From Urechidicola croceus (GTDB lineage: Bacteria > Bacteroidota > Bacteroidia > Flavobacteriales > Flavobacteriaceae), in contig NZ_CP017478.1 in assembly GCF_001761325.1 (NCBI RefSeq), positions 3,362,123-3,426,122 of the forward strand: DNA of 64,000 nt. Direction: 5' to 3'. A program made the translations under genes and the position numbers. Below, one piece after another: positions 1 through 7,628 of this stretch. The stretch's first letter is position 1. Each line of letters opens with the position of its first letter. The notes under the pieces are model-generated. The model saw only the letters and a program-made list of their open reading frames with translations, was not told where the DNA came from and ran no database searches.

Positions 1-205
1 TGGACAAAGCAAATATTCCAACAGCTTGCCAATATGTAATAGTTGTTAATCCAAATAAATCAGGCATAAGCCAGTTCCAAAGCCACATGATTACAAAGCC
101 GAGTAAAATTGCTAGTCCAACGACTCCGAGTATTATTAATAGAACCCATCCAGTAATTTCTCCTGGAGTTTTACTTCTCATTTTATGTTTAAAAGAATGT
201 GTCAT
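1..205 (-). CDS. Small membrane protein after ECF sigma factor (partial)
   Basis: Only the first 68 codons lie in the window; the gene runs off the left edge. It begins with ATG at 205 and lies 13 nt after the stop of the sigma factor gene, so the two are very likely co-transcribed. The visible peptide has a short basic N-terminus, a transmembrane helix around residues 18-42 (rich in L, I, V and G, ending in WLWNWLMP) and then a GLTTITYWQA stretch. I recognise this pattern from small membrane proteins that often follow sigma-70 genes in flavobacteria, but I know no function. An anti-sigma or envelope role is a guess from position only. Confidence 0.6.
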   Translation of the reverse strand, partial: MTHSFKHKMRSKTPGEITGWVLLIILGVVGLAILLGFVIMWLWNWLMPDLFGLTTITYWQAVGIFALS

Positions 206-218
206 TTTTGATGTAATT

Positions 219-761
219 TTAATTTATAATTTCTTTTTTTGTTTCTAACTTTTTGTGCAATAATGAAATTGCTCTATGCCTTCGAGACATCAGAGTTCCT
301 TCAGGAATTCCTGTTTCAAATGATATTTCTTTATAAGTATATCCTTCAAAATCAAATGCGATAATGATATTTCGATAATCAGGTTTTAAATTCATGATAT
401 TTTTTTTTAACTCATCTTTCATTTGCTCTGAGTATATATTGTCAGATGTATCATATAATAATTCTGTAAATTCAATAAGTCTGGCTTCTTTCACATCGTC
501 CGAATTAATAGGTTGTTGATTTGATCTCAACACATCTACTATCTTGTTTCTAAGTGACCGATATACAAATCCTGCAACATTGTTAATAGGTGTGTATATA
601 CTAGCTCTAGAAAATAAATTTAAAGCGACATCTTGAATTATATCTTCTGCATCACGGTTTACACTACTTTTAATTCTTGAATTAACATAAGATTTAAGCG
701 AGTTGTATTCCTTTCCAAAAAAATCGTTTAACTTTTTATTATTTTCTGATTCTGATGTCAT
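219..761 (-). CDS. RNA polymerase sigma factor, ECF (sigma-70) family
   Basis: A 180-residue protein with the two-domain ECF layout. Region 2 spans about residues 17-82 and includes the conserved acidic DAEDIIQDV helix (37-45). Region 4 spans about 118-172, with a helix-turn-helix in YTYKEISFETGIPEGTL (141-157) followed by the basic recognition helix SRRHRAI. It would bind core RNA polymerase and direct it to a small set of promoters. The following small membrane protein gene lies 13 nt downstream. No classical zinc-finger anti-sigma gene is visible in the window, so the inducing signal cannot be read from the sequence. Confidence 0.9.
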   Translation of the reverse strand: MTSESENNKKLNDFFGKEYNSLKSYVNSRIKSSVNRDAEDIIQDVALNLFSRASIYTPINNVAGFVYRSLRNKIVDVLRSNQQPINSDDVKEARLIEFTELLYDTSDNIYSEQMKDELKKNIMNLKPDYRNIIIAFDFEGYTYKEISFETGIPEGTLMSRRHRAISLLHKKLETKKEIIN

Positions 762-874
762 TTAAAAGCCTATTTAAGCAGGTCTTCATTTATAAAGACG
801 TAAGTTTTTAAATCCATTGCATTTTTTTTGAATTAATTTTTAATAAAAATCAAATATGGAGGAGGGATTATAAT

Positions 875-918
875 AAAAACGAATGTGTAATCAGTATTAC
901 TGAAGCAAGTTCGTTTTT
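875..918 (+). terminator. Hairpin with T-tract in a divergent intergenic region
   Basis: AAAAACGAA (875-883) pairs with TTCGTTTTT (910-918), enclosing a second small inverted repeat GTAAT/ATTAC (887-900). A run of eight T follows on the plus strand, so it looks like a plus-strand intrinsic terminator. It is odd because both flanking genes point away from it. It might end an unannotated short RNA or be a relic. Confidence 0.4.
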
Positions 919-1024
919 TTTATAATTTATAAACAAACGGCATAAATTTCACTTATTTTGAAATAAAACTATAGTATAGAAAAATTGATTTACGAAAAGG
1001 AATTTAACGTAAATTTACTTCACG

Positions 1025-1681
1025 ATGAAAATACAAGTACTCATATTATATACAACGTCATTAGAAAAACAGTATCACTTTTATACAAAAACTATAGGCT
1101 TAAAAAGTAGCCATAAAAATGATACAAGTTTTGCTGTACATGTTGGTTCTTCAATTCTCGAATTTAGAAAGAGTAATGAGTCAAAACCCTATCATTTTGC
1201 TTTTAATATACCTTCAAATAAAGTAGAAGAAGCATATCAATGGTTGAATAGTAAAGTAACTATTTTGCCTTTTGAAGAAAAAGATATAATTGATTTTCCA
1301 AATTGGAATGCTAAAGCGTTTTATTTTTATGATAAAGATAATAACATTGTTGAGTTCATATCTAGAAAAAATTTAAATCAAAAAAGTAACACCATTTTTT
1401 CATCAAACTCAATCATTAATATTAGCGAAATGGGAATTGGAACGTCAAATATTAAACAAATTTACAATGCAATCAATGAATTAAACCCAATTGAAATTTT
1501 TGATGGAAATTTTGAGCGTTTTTGTGCAATTGGAAATGAAGAGGGATTATTTATATTGGTAAATAAAAATATTAAGAATTGGTTTCCTACAGATGATGAT
1601 GTTTATGAATCCGATTTTAAAATAATTGGAGATTATAATTTTGAGTATCGCAACGGTAAAATAATTAACTTTGAAAAATAA
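1025..1681 (+). CDS. VOC (glyoxalase/bleomycin-resistance) superfamily protein
   Basis: 218 residues. The N-terminal half is a recognisable VOC module: a strand-helix start with LEKQYHFYTKTIGL near residue 13, and a second strand pair ending in FYFYDKDNNIVEFISR (about 100-115), a typical VOC metal-site ending with Glu. The C-terminal half (about 130-218) has similar spacing and looks like a diverged second VOC module, so the chain may form the usual fold by itself. Substrate is unknown. It starts a plus-strand run with yaaA (9 nt gap) and the MOSC gene, suggesting one transcript. Neither a strong ribosome binding site nor a clear promoter is visible upstream. Confidence 0.8.
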   Translation: MKIQVLILYTTSLEKQYHFYTKTIGLKSSHKNDTSFAVHVGSSILEFRKSNESKPYHFAFNIPSNKVEEAYQWLNSKVTILPFEEKDIIDFPNWNAKAFYFYDKDNNIVEFISRKNLNQKSNTIFSSNSIINISEMGIGTSNIKQIYNAINELNPIEIFDGNFERFCAIGNEEGLFILVNKNIKNWFPTDDDVYESDFKIIGDYNFEYRNGKIINFEK

Positions 1682-1690
1682 ACAGATTAT

Positions 1691-2449
1691 ATGAAAATAG
1701 TAGTATCACCAGCAAAATCACTTGATTTTGAAACAAAAGTTCCAACAACATTACATACACAAGGAGTTTTCTTAAAAGAAGCCGAAAAGTTAAATTCAGT
1801 GTTGAAAAAGAAATCAGTAAAATCGTTATCAAAGTTGATGAGTATTTCTGAAAATTTAGGGCGATTAAATTTTGATCGAAATCAAGAATGGAATTTGCCT
1901 TTTGATTTAGACAATGCAAGACAAGCAGTGTATGCTTTTAAAGGTGATGTATATATCGGGTTAGATGCTTATACAATTCCCCAAGAAAAAATAGGGCAAT
2001 TACAAGATAAGTTACGTATTTTATCAGGTCAATATGGTTTGTTGAAGCCTTTAGATTTAATACAGCCATATCGTTTGGAAATGGGAACTAAATTAAAAGT
2101 GGGTCGAAAAGATAATTTATATCAATATTGGGGTAGTTCTGTAACTGATGCTTTGAATAATGAATTAAAAGACGATGATTTTTTGGTAAACTTGGCGAGT
2201 AATGAATACTTTAAAGTGATTAAACCAAAAGAATTGAAAGTACCAATAATAACGCCTGTTTTTAAAGATTATAAAGAAGGAAAGTTGAAAATGATTAGTT
2301 TTTTCGCTAAAAAAGCAAGAGGAATGATGGTGCGTTATATTATTGATAATAATATTAATACTGTTGAAGATTTAAAAGGATTTAATTACGATGGTTATGG
2401 CTTTGATAGTAATTTATCCACAGAAACAGAATTAGTTTTTACTCGATAA
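1691..2449 (+). CDS. yaaA: Peroxide stress protein YaaA (DUF328/UPF0246)
   Basis: 252 residues, the usual length for the family. The N-terminus MKIVVSPAKSLDFE is a family hallmark, and GQYGLLKPLDLIQPYRLEMG and FFAKKARGMMVRYII are further conserved blocks. In E. coli YaaA binds DNA and limits oxidative damage by lowering intracellular free iron under hydrogen peroxide stress; the same role is inferred here. The start ATG at 1691 lies 9 nt after the VOC gene, and the MOSC gene follows after 9 nt, so the three are probably co-transcribed. Confidence 0.93.
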   Translation: MKIVVSPAKSLDFETKVPTTLHTQGVFLKEAEKLNSVLKKKSVKSLSKLMSISENLGRLNFDRNQEWNLPFDLDNARQAVYAFKGDVYIGLDAYTIPQEKIGQLQDKLRILSGQYGLLKPLDLIQPYRLEMGTKLKVGRKDNLYQYWGSSVTDALNNELKDDDFLVNLASNEYFKVIKPKELKVPIITPVFKDYKEGKLKMISFFAKKARGMMVRYIIDNNINTVEDLKGFNYDGYGFDSNLSTETELVFTR

Positions 2450-2458
2450 ACTATATTT

Positions 2459-3016
2459 ATGAAACACCTAACTACAGAACAATTAAAAAGTGGATTAAGT
2501 CACATACAAAACTCCCCAAAAGATGATGGAGTTGTAGAGTTAATTGTTTGTCGACCTGAAGAAAACCAGAGAGAAGTACTCGCTCAAGGTGTTTTAGATT
2601 TAGAAGTTGGATTAGTTGGTGATAATTGGAAAACAAGAGGAAGCTCAAGAACAACGGATGGATTCGGGCATCCACATATGCAATTAAATATAATGAATTC
2701 TAGGGCAATACAACTTATTGCACAAGAAAAGAATCGTTGGAAATTGGCAGGAGATCAATTGTTTGTAGACTTAGATTTAAGTGCCGAAAATTTACCAATA
2801 GGAACCAAGTTGTCAATTGGAACTGCAATAATTCAAATCACAGAAATACCACACTTAGGGTGTAAAAAATTTGTGGAAAGATTTGGGTTGGATGCTATGA
2901 AATTTGTTAATTCAACTATTGGTAAGTCTTTGAATTTAAGAGGTGTTAATGCAAAAGTTATTAAGCAAGGAATTATAACTATTGGCGATAAAATTAGGAA
3001 AACACTCAGTAATTAA
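2459..3016 (+). CDS. MOSC domain protein
   Basis: 185 residues, essentially one MOSC domain. Visible family features are QLNIMNSRAI, the GDQLFVDLDLSAENLP segment, the conserved cysteine in HLGCKKFVERFG (about residue 138) and the closing LNLRGVNAKVIKQG block. MOSC domains occur in molybdenum-cofactor sulfurases and related proteins, where the conserved Cys handles sulfur or the Mo ligand. The free-standing form here could bind or transfer sulfur or a molybdenum cofactor, but the actual reaction is not known. It lies 9 nt after yaaA and is last in the run. Confidence 0.88.
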   Translation: MKHLTTEQLKSGLSHIQNSPKDDGVVELIVCRPEENQREVLAQGVLDLEVGLVGDNWKTRGSSRTTDGFGHPHMQLNIMNSRAIQLIAQEKNRWKLAGDQLFVDLDLSAENLPIGTKLSIGTAIIQITEIPHLGCKKFVERFGLDAMKFVNSTIGKSLNLRGVNAKVIKQGIITIGDKIRKTLSN

Positions 3017-3351
3017 CTTTTTTGAAAAAAAAAAATATTTTTATTTTTTGTATTGATTTTTTATATATGTTTGTCTCGTTATTTTTGATTAACATTGAAA
3101 AATTTAAATTTTTTCGGTCACGACTTTTTTAATAAGAAGTTTTTAAGTTATGACGTGTTTAAGAAGCACAACGAAAAATTAAGACAAACGATAACTTCTA
3201 TCGACTACATGATTCAAATTTGCTTGCCATTTCCGGCAACGAATAATCAAGCGTGTTATTTAGTATTACGAGTTTAGATGATTATAAAACATAATTATCG
3301 GCATTTCTATGCTGTGTTTTAATTGATTTTTATAATAACTAATAATTTAAA
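3017..3351 (+). promoter_or_regulatory. Long leader of the polyamine operon
   Basis: This 335-bp stretch separates the MOSC gene from the arginine decarboxylase gene. An A/T-only stretch (3017-3060) is followed by a -7-like TATGTTTG at 3066-3073, with TTG at 3048 or 3053 as a poorly spaced -33. If used, transcription would start near 3080 and give a leader of about 270 nt. The leader carries a short frame ending at 3277 (60 codons from a TTG at 3095, or 22 codons from the ATG at 3209). Directly after its stop comes a 9-bp hairpin (3277-3285 with 3291-3299, one G-T pair, loop AAAAC). No confident gene is present. A regulatory leader is plausible but unproven. Confidence 0.4.
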
Positions 3352-4752
3352 ATGAATACTAAATATATTGATTTAATAAATCAAACATTTGATTTCCCAC
3401 AAGAAGAATTTAAAGTAGATTCTAAAAATACATTGCATTTTCATGGTATTGATATGATGGAAATGGCAGAAAAATTCGGTACACCGTTAAAATTTACTTA
3501 TTTACCTAAAATTAGTCAAAACATTCAAAATGCTAAAGAAATGTTTAGCAGAATGATGAAAAAGCACAAATATAAAGGGCAATATCATTATTGCTATTGT
3601 ACCAAAAGTTCGCATTTTAAACACGTGCTAGATGAGGCATTAAAAAACGATATTCACATTGAAACTTCATCAGCATTTGACATTAATATTGTTGAAAATT
3701 TAAAAGCAGAAGGTAAAGTTACTGATAATACTTATGTGTTATGTAACGGTTTTAAGCGCGAGGAGTATATTCAAAATATTCAACGATTAATTAATAAAGG
3801 ACACAAAAATTGTATCCCAATTATTGATAACTATGAAGAATTAAACTTGTTATCTGATGGGGTTGAATACCCATTACATGTCGGAATTCGTATAGCATCA
3901 GAAGAAGAGCCTAAATTTGAATTTTATACTTCAAGGTTAGGAATTGGATACAAAAATATTGTTAATTTTTACAAGAAAGAAATTCATCATAATGAAAATG
4001 TAAACCTAAAAATGTTGCACTTTTTTATCAATACAGGTATTAAAGACAACGCCTATTATTGGAACGAGTTGAACAAATGTTTAAAGGTGTATATTGACTT
4101 AAAGAAAATTTGCCCAACATTAGATAGTTTAAATATTGGAGGAGGATTTCCAATAAAAAATTCTTTAGGTTTTGAGTATGATTATGAATATATGATTGAT
4201 GAAATAATCAACCAAATAAAAGAAGCTTGTGATGAAGCTTATATTGAGGTTCCACATATTTTTACAGAATTTGGGAGTTATACAGTTGGTGAAAGTGGAG
4301 GAGCAGTATATAAGGTATTGTATCAAAAAAAGCAAAATGATAGAGAGCGTTGGAATATGATTAACTCATCATTTATTACAACACTTCCAGATAGTTGGGC
4401 AATAAACAAGCGTTTTATATTGTTACCAATTAATCGATGGAATGATTCTTATGAGCGAGTACTTTTAGGAGGGTTGACATGTGATAGTGATGATTATTAC
4501 AATTCAGAACAGCATATGAATGCAATTTATTTACCAACATATAAAGAAGAAAAACCGCTGTATTTAGGGTTTTTTAATACAGGAGCATATCAAGAATCAA
4601 TAGGAGGTTACGGAGGATTACAGCATTGTTTAATTCCGCAACCAAAACATATAATAATTAATAAAAACGAAAAAGGAGAATTAGAGTACAAGTTGTTTAG
4701 AGAAAAACAAACAGCAAGTGATTTCTTAAAAATTTTAGGTTATGAAAACTAA
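3352..4752 (+). CDS. speA: Arginine decarboxylase, PLP-dependent (fold type III)
   Basis: 466 residues, much shorter than E. coli SpeA but the normal size for the Bacteroidota form. The N-terminal PLP barrel carries the likely cofactor lysine in HYCYCTKSSHFKH (Lys85), the glycine-rich phosphate loop LNIGGGFPIKN (about residue 262) and EFGSYTVGESG. It decarboxylates arginine to agmatine in the cytosol. The next gene, agmatinase, overlaps it by 11 nt and uses the product, which supports arginine rather than ornithine or lysine as substrate. The ATG at 3352 matches the family N-terminus. Confidence 0.88.
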   Translation: MNTKYIDLINQTFDFPQEEFKVDSKNTLHFHGIDMMEMAEKFGTPLKFTYLPKISQNIQNAKEMFSRMMKKHKYKGQYHYCYCTKSSHFKHVLDEALKNDIHIETSSAFDINIVENLKAEGKVTDNTYVLCNGFKREEYIQNIQRLINKGHKNCIPIIDNYEELNLLSDGVEYPLHVGIRIASEEEPKFEFYTSRLGIGYKNIVNFYKKEIHHNENVNLKMLHFFINTGIKDNAYYWNELNKCLKVYIDLKKICPTLDSLNIGGGFPIKNSLGFEYDYEYMIDEIINQIKEACDEAYIEVPHIFTEFGSYTVGESGGAVYKVLYQKKQNDRERWNMINSSFITTLPDSWAINKRFILLPINRWNDSYERVLLGGLTCDSDDYYNSEQHMNAIYLPTYKEEKPLYLGFFNTGAYQESIGGYGGLQHCLIPQPKHIIINKNEKGELEYKLFREKQTASDFLKILGYEN

Positions 4753-5680
4753 AACTTACGCAGGTATACCTGAACAGTTCAGTAAAGTTGAAACATCAAA
4801 AGTGGTGTTAATTCCAGTTCCATATGATGGAACTAGTACATGGCAAAAAGGTGCAGACAAAGGGCCAGAAGCATTTTTAGAAGCATCAGAAAACATGGAG
4901 TTATATGATATAGAAACAGACTCTGAAGTATATAAAAATGGAATTTATTTGGCTGATGCTGTTACTGAAGACGATTCACCTAAATCAATGGTTGAAGAAG
5001 TTCATAAAGTTACAAAGTCTTATATCCGTAAAAATAAATTTGTAACAGTTTTTGGAGGTGAACATTCAATTTCAATAGGAACAATTAGAGCATTTAATGA
5101 GTGTTTTGATAATTTAACTGTAGTTCAAATTGATGCTCATGCCGATTTGCGTAAGGAATATGATGGGTCAGTGTATAACCATGCTTGTGCTTTATATGAG
5201 GCTAGTCAAACAACTAATTTGATTCAAATTGGTATACGAAGTATGGATAAAATTGAAAAAACAATTATGGATGAGGACAAAACGTTCTTCGCTCATGAAA
5301 TGGCAACTGATGATTATTGGATGGAAAACGCTATTGATTTAATGACGGAAAATGTTTTTTTGACAATTGATTTAGATGCGTTTGACCCATCAATAATGCC
5401 ATCAACAGGAACACCTGAGCCAGGAGGGATGTTTTGGTATGAAACATTAGATTTCCTTAAACAAGTATTTGAGCAAAAAAATGTTGTAGGTTTTGATATT
5501 GTAGAATTATGCCCAAACAAACATGATAAATCATCAGACTTTTTAGCAGCAAAATTATATTATAAAATGTTAAGTTTTAAGTTTCAAAATTCTGAAGAAG
5601 ATGATTACGAAACTGAGGAAGGCTACGAAGAACCCTCTAAAAAACCATCAAAATTTAACGATGAATATTATGACATTTAA
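4742..5680 (+). CDS. speB: Agmatinase (ureohydrolase family)
   Basis: 312 residues. All six manganese ligands of the arginase/agmatinase family are present: His108 (FGGEHSIS), Asp131, His133 and Asp135 (DAHADLR), and Asp210 and Asp212 (IDLDAFDP). It hydrolyses agmatine to putrescine and urea. The start overlaps the end of the decarboxylase gene by 11 nt, indicating translational coupling. An acidic tail rich in Glu and Asp (about residues 285-312) extends beyond the catalytic fold; a similar acidic tail is seen on the last protein of this operon. No urease genes are visible in the window. Confidence 0.93.
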   Translation: MKTKTYAGIPEQFSKVETSKVVLIPVPYDGTSTWQKGADKGPEAFLEASENMELYDIETDSEVYKNGIYLADAVTEDDSPKSMVEEVHKVTKSYIRKNKFVTVFGGEHSISIGTIRAFNECFDNLTVVQIDAHADLRKEYDGSVYNHACALYEASQTTNLIQIGIRSMDKIEKTIMDEDKTFFAHEMATDDYWMENAIDLMTENVFLTIDLDAFDPSIMPSTGTPEPGGMFWYETLDFLKQVFEQKNVVGFDIVELCPNKHDKSSDFLAAKLYYKMLSFKFQNSEEDDYETEEGYEEPSKKPSKFNDEYYDI

Positions 5681-5712
5681 TTTATTAGCACAAAAAAATA
5701 TATTTAAAAAAA

Positions 5713-6681
5713 ATGAGTAAACCAATATCAGAGTTTATCGAAAAGTATTTTTTACACTTTAATGCTGCAGCAATTGTTGATGCTGCTAAAGAGTATGAAA
5801 ATCAATTAGCCAATGGTTCTAAAATGTTAGTTTCCTTAGCAGGAGCAATGAGCACAGCAGAAATTGGCAAAATATTTGCCGAAATGATTCGACAAGGAAA
5901 AGTTGATATTATTTCTTGTACAGGAGCCAATCTTGAAGAAGATGTCATGAATTTAGTGGCACATTCTCATTATAAAAGAGTTCCAAACTATCGTGATTTA
6001 ACACCTCAAGATGAATGGGATCTATTATTAAAAGGGTTAAATAGAGTTACTGATACTTGTATTCCTGAAGAAGAAGCATTTCGTCGTTTACAAAGGCATG
6101 TATTCAAAATTTGGAAAGATGCAGAAGAGAATGATGAACGATTGTTTCCGCATGAATTTATGTACAAGTTATTATTGTCTGGAGTTTTAGAAGAATACTA
6201 TGAAATAGACCCGAAAAATAGTTGGATGTTGGCAGCTGCTGAAGCAAATTTACCAATAGTTGTTCCAGGATGGGAAGATAGTACAATGGGAAATATTTTT
6301 GCTTCATATGTTGTAAAAGGAGAATTGAAAGCAAGTACCATGAAATCTGGAATCGAATATATGACGTTCTTGGCAGATTGGTATACTGATAATTCAGAAA
6401 ATGGAATTGGATTTTTCCAAATTGGTGGAGGAATTGCAGGAGATTTTCCAATTTGTGTAGTACCAATGTTATATCAAGACTTAGAGCGAGAAGAAACACC
6501 TTTTTGGAGTTATTTTTGTCAAATATCTGACTCGACTACAAGTTACGGCTCTTATTCAGGTGCAGTACCAAATGAAAAAATTACTTGGGGTAAACTAGAT
6601 ATTGAAACTCCAAAGTTTATAATTGAATCAGATGCAACAATAGTTGCGCCATTAATTTTTGCATATTTATTAGAAATGTAG
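5713..6681 (+). CDS. Deoxyhypusine synthase-like enzyme, possible homospermidine synthase
   Basis: 322 residues. The chain follows deoxyhypusine synthase: an N-terminal SLAGAMSTAEIGKI block, the NAD-binding TGANLEEDV, and the active-site lysine in ITWGKL (Lys294, equivalent to the WGK lysine of eukaryotic DHS). Bacteria have no eIF5A, and bacterial homologues have been linked to sym-homospermidine formation from putrescine. Following arginine decarboxylase and agmatinase, which make putrescine, it most likely performs an aminobutyl transfer in polyamine synthesis. The product is an inference, and the acceptor could differ. Confidence 0.85.
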   Translation: MSKPISEFIEKYFLHFNAAAIVDAAKEYENQLANGSKMLVSLAGAMSTAEIGKIFAEMIRQGKVDIISCTGANLEEDVMNLVAHSHYKRVPNYRDLTPQDEWDLLLKGLNRVTDTCIPEEEAFRRLQRHVFKIWKDAEENDERLFPHEFMYKLLLSGVLEEYYEIDPKNSWMLAAAEANLPIVVPGWEDSTMGNIFASYVVKGELKASTMKSGIEYMTFLADWYTDNSENGIGFFQIGGGIAGDFPICVVPMLYQDLEREETPFWSYFCQISDSTTSYGSYSGAVPNEKITWGKLDIETPKFIIESDATIVAPLIFAYLLEM

Positions 6682-6684
6682 GTT

Positions 6685-7002
6685 ATGAAAAGAGTAATTG
6701 TAGATTATAGTAAATTAACAAATGAGATATTAGATCTTTTGGTTGATAAATTTCCTGACGGATATGATTATCACGATATAATTTCTTTTAAAAATATGAA
6801 AGGAGAAATAGTTGAAGCAGTTGAAGTTAAAACAGAAGATACTATATACCTAGTGAAAGTTAGTTCTAAACTCGAAAGATCAATGGAACATCATGACTCT
6901 GAAGAAGATGACGAAGATGATGATGATTTTGATGATAACAATGATGATTTTGATACAGATTTAGATAATTTATCTGATGAGGAAATAGATGATGAAGATT
7001 AA
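6685..7002 (+). CDS. Small acidic-tailed protein of the polyamine operon
   Basis: 105 residues, starting 3 nt after the deoxyhypusine synthase-like gene. Residues 1-70 look like a small folded domain (KRVIVDYSKLTNEILDLLVD, then FKNMKGEIVEAVEV and DTIYLVKVS, probably beta strands). Residues 71-105 are almost pure Asp/Glu. I recognise it as a conserved flavobacterial hypothetical protein without known function. The acidic tail could bind polyamines or basic proteins, and its place in the operon would fit that, but this is speculation. It is followed by a strong terminator. Confidence 0.75.
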   Translation: MKRVIVDYSKLTNEILDLLVDKFPDGYDYHDIISFKNMKGEIVEAVEVKTEDTIYLVKVSSKLERSMEHHDSEEDDEDDDDFDDNNDDFDTDLDNLSDEEIDDED

Positions 7003-7009
7003 ATAAATT

Positions 7010-7036
7010 AAAAAGCCTGCAATTTGCAGGCTTTTT
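7010..7036. terminator. Bidirectional intrinsic terminator
   Basis: AAAAAGCCTGCAA pairs with TTGCAGGCTTTTT, a 13-bp stem with T-tracts on both strands. It lies between the stop of the acidic-protein gene (7002) and the convergent DUF2853 gene (stop at 7059), so it serves both. Confidence 0.92.
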
Positions 7037-7058
7037 AATTTATTGATAAAATATTATT

Positions 7059-7397
7059 TTACTTATAAACAGATTCTTTTCCAAATTCAACAGCCAATAA
7101 GTAATAGAAAATAGCTCTGTACTTATTTCTATTCGATTTCCCCATTTTTTCAACTACTTTTTCAATTGCAGCATCAAGTTTTGGTCCATCACTTAAACCT
7201 AATTTTTTCATTAAGAAGTTTTTCTTAACAGTTGCTAATTCTTTTTCATCAGAACCAGATACAGTTTCAGCATCTTTTTTATAAATAGAAGGACCCAGAC
7301 CTTTAGTGACAGCAGCTAATAAATCTGCATCATATTTTAATCCTAATTTGTCCATAGAACCTTTATATAGGTCTAATTTTTCATCAAATTTACTCAT
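7059..7397 (-). CDS. DUF2853 family protein
   Basis: 112 residues, soluble, mostly helical, rich in Lys and Asp. It matches the DUF2853 pattern (MSKFDEKLDLYKGSM, KKLGLSDGPKLDAAIEKV, RNKYRAIFYYLLAVEFGK). Family function is unknown; the ending RAIFYYLLAV...K.SVY is the conserved core. It is a single-gene unit, with the bidirectional terminator downstream and a -7-like CAAATATA (7439-7446, read as TATATTTG on the minus strand) upstream. That box places transcription about 35 nt before the ATG. The gene diverges from dnaK. Confidence 0.85.
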   Translation of the reverse strand: MSKFDEKLDLYKGSMDKLGLKYDADLLAAVTKGLGPSIYKKDAETVSGSDEKELATVKKNFLMKKLGLSDGPKLDAAIEKVVEKMGKSNRNKYRAIFYYLLAVEFGKESVYK

Positions 7398-7532
7398 TGG
7401 AATATAGTTTTAGTTATTAAATTCTTTCTCAGTGTTTCCAAATATAGCAAATTAATTTAAGTTTTGAAATTAATTTTTAGGTCCTTTTTAACGAATGTAA
7501 TGACAATTAAAAAATTAATCAATGCTAAAAAC

Positions 7533-7546
7533 TGTCATCCTGTCAT
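7533..7546 (+). promoter_or_regulatory. Tandem TGTCAT repeat upstream of dnaK
   Basis: TGTCATCC is followed directly by TGTCATAA, and an inverted TGACA lies at 7501-7505. The pair is 83 nt before the dnaK start. It could be part of a heat-shock promoter or operator; no CIRCE element is visible. Assignment is by position only. Confidence 0.3.
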
Positions 7547-7628
7547 AAAAAAAGTAATGGCATAATGATTGACTTGTATAAATCAGTTAAAAAAAGCAAT
7601 TAATACAATATAATATAAAATTTAGATT

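Noticed and set aside
3095..3277. 60-codon frame before the arginine decarboxylase gene as an ordinary protein gene
   Set aside because: It begins with TTG, has no recognisable domain and no hydrophobic or repeat pattern. Only the last 22 codons (from ATG 3209) were kept as a possible leader peptide.
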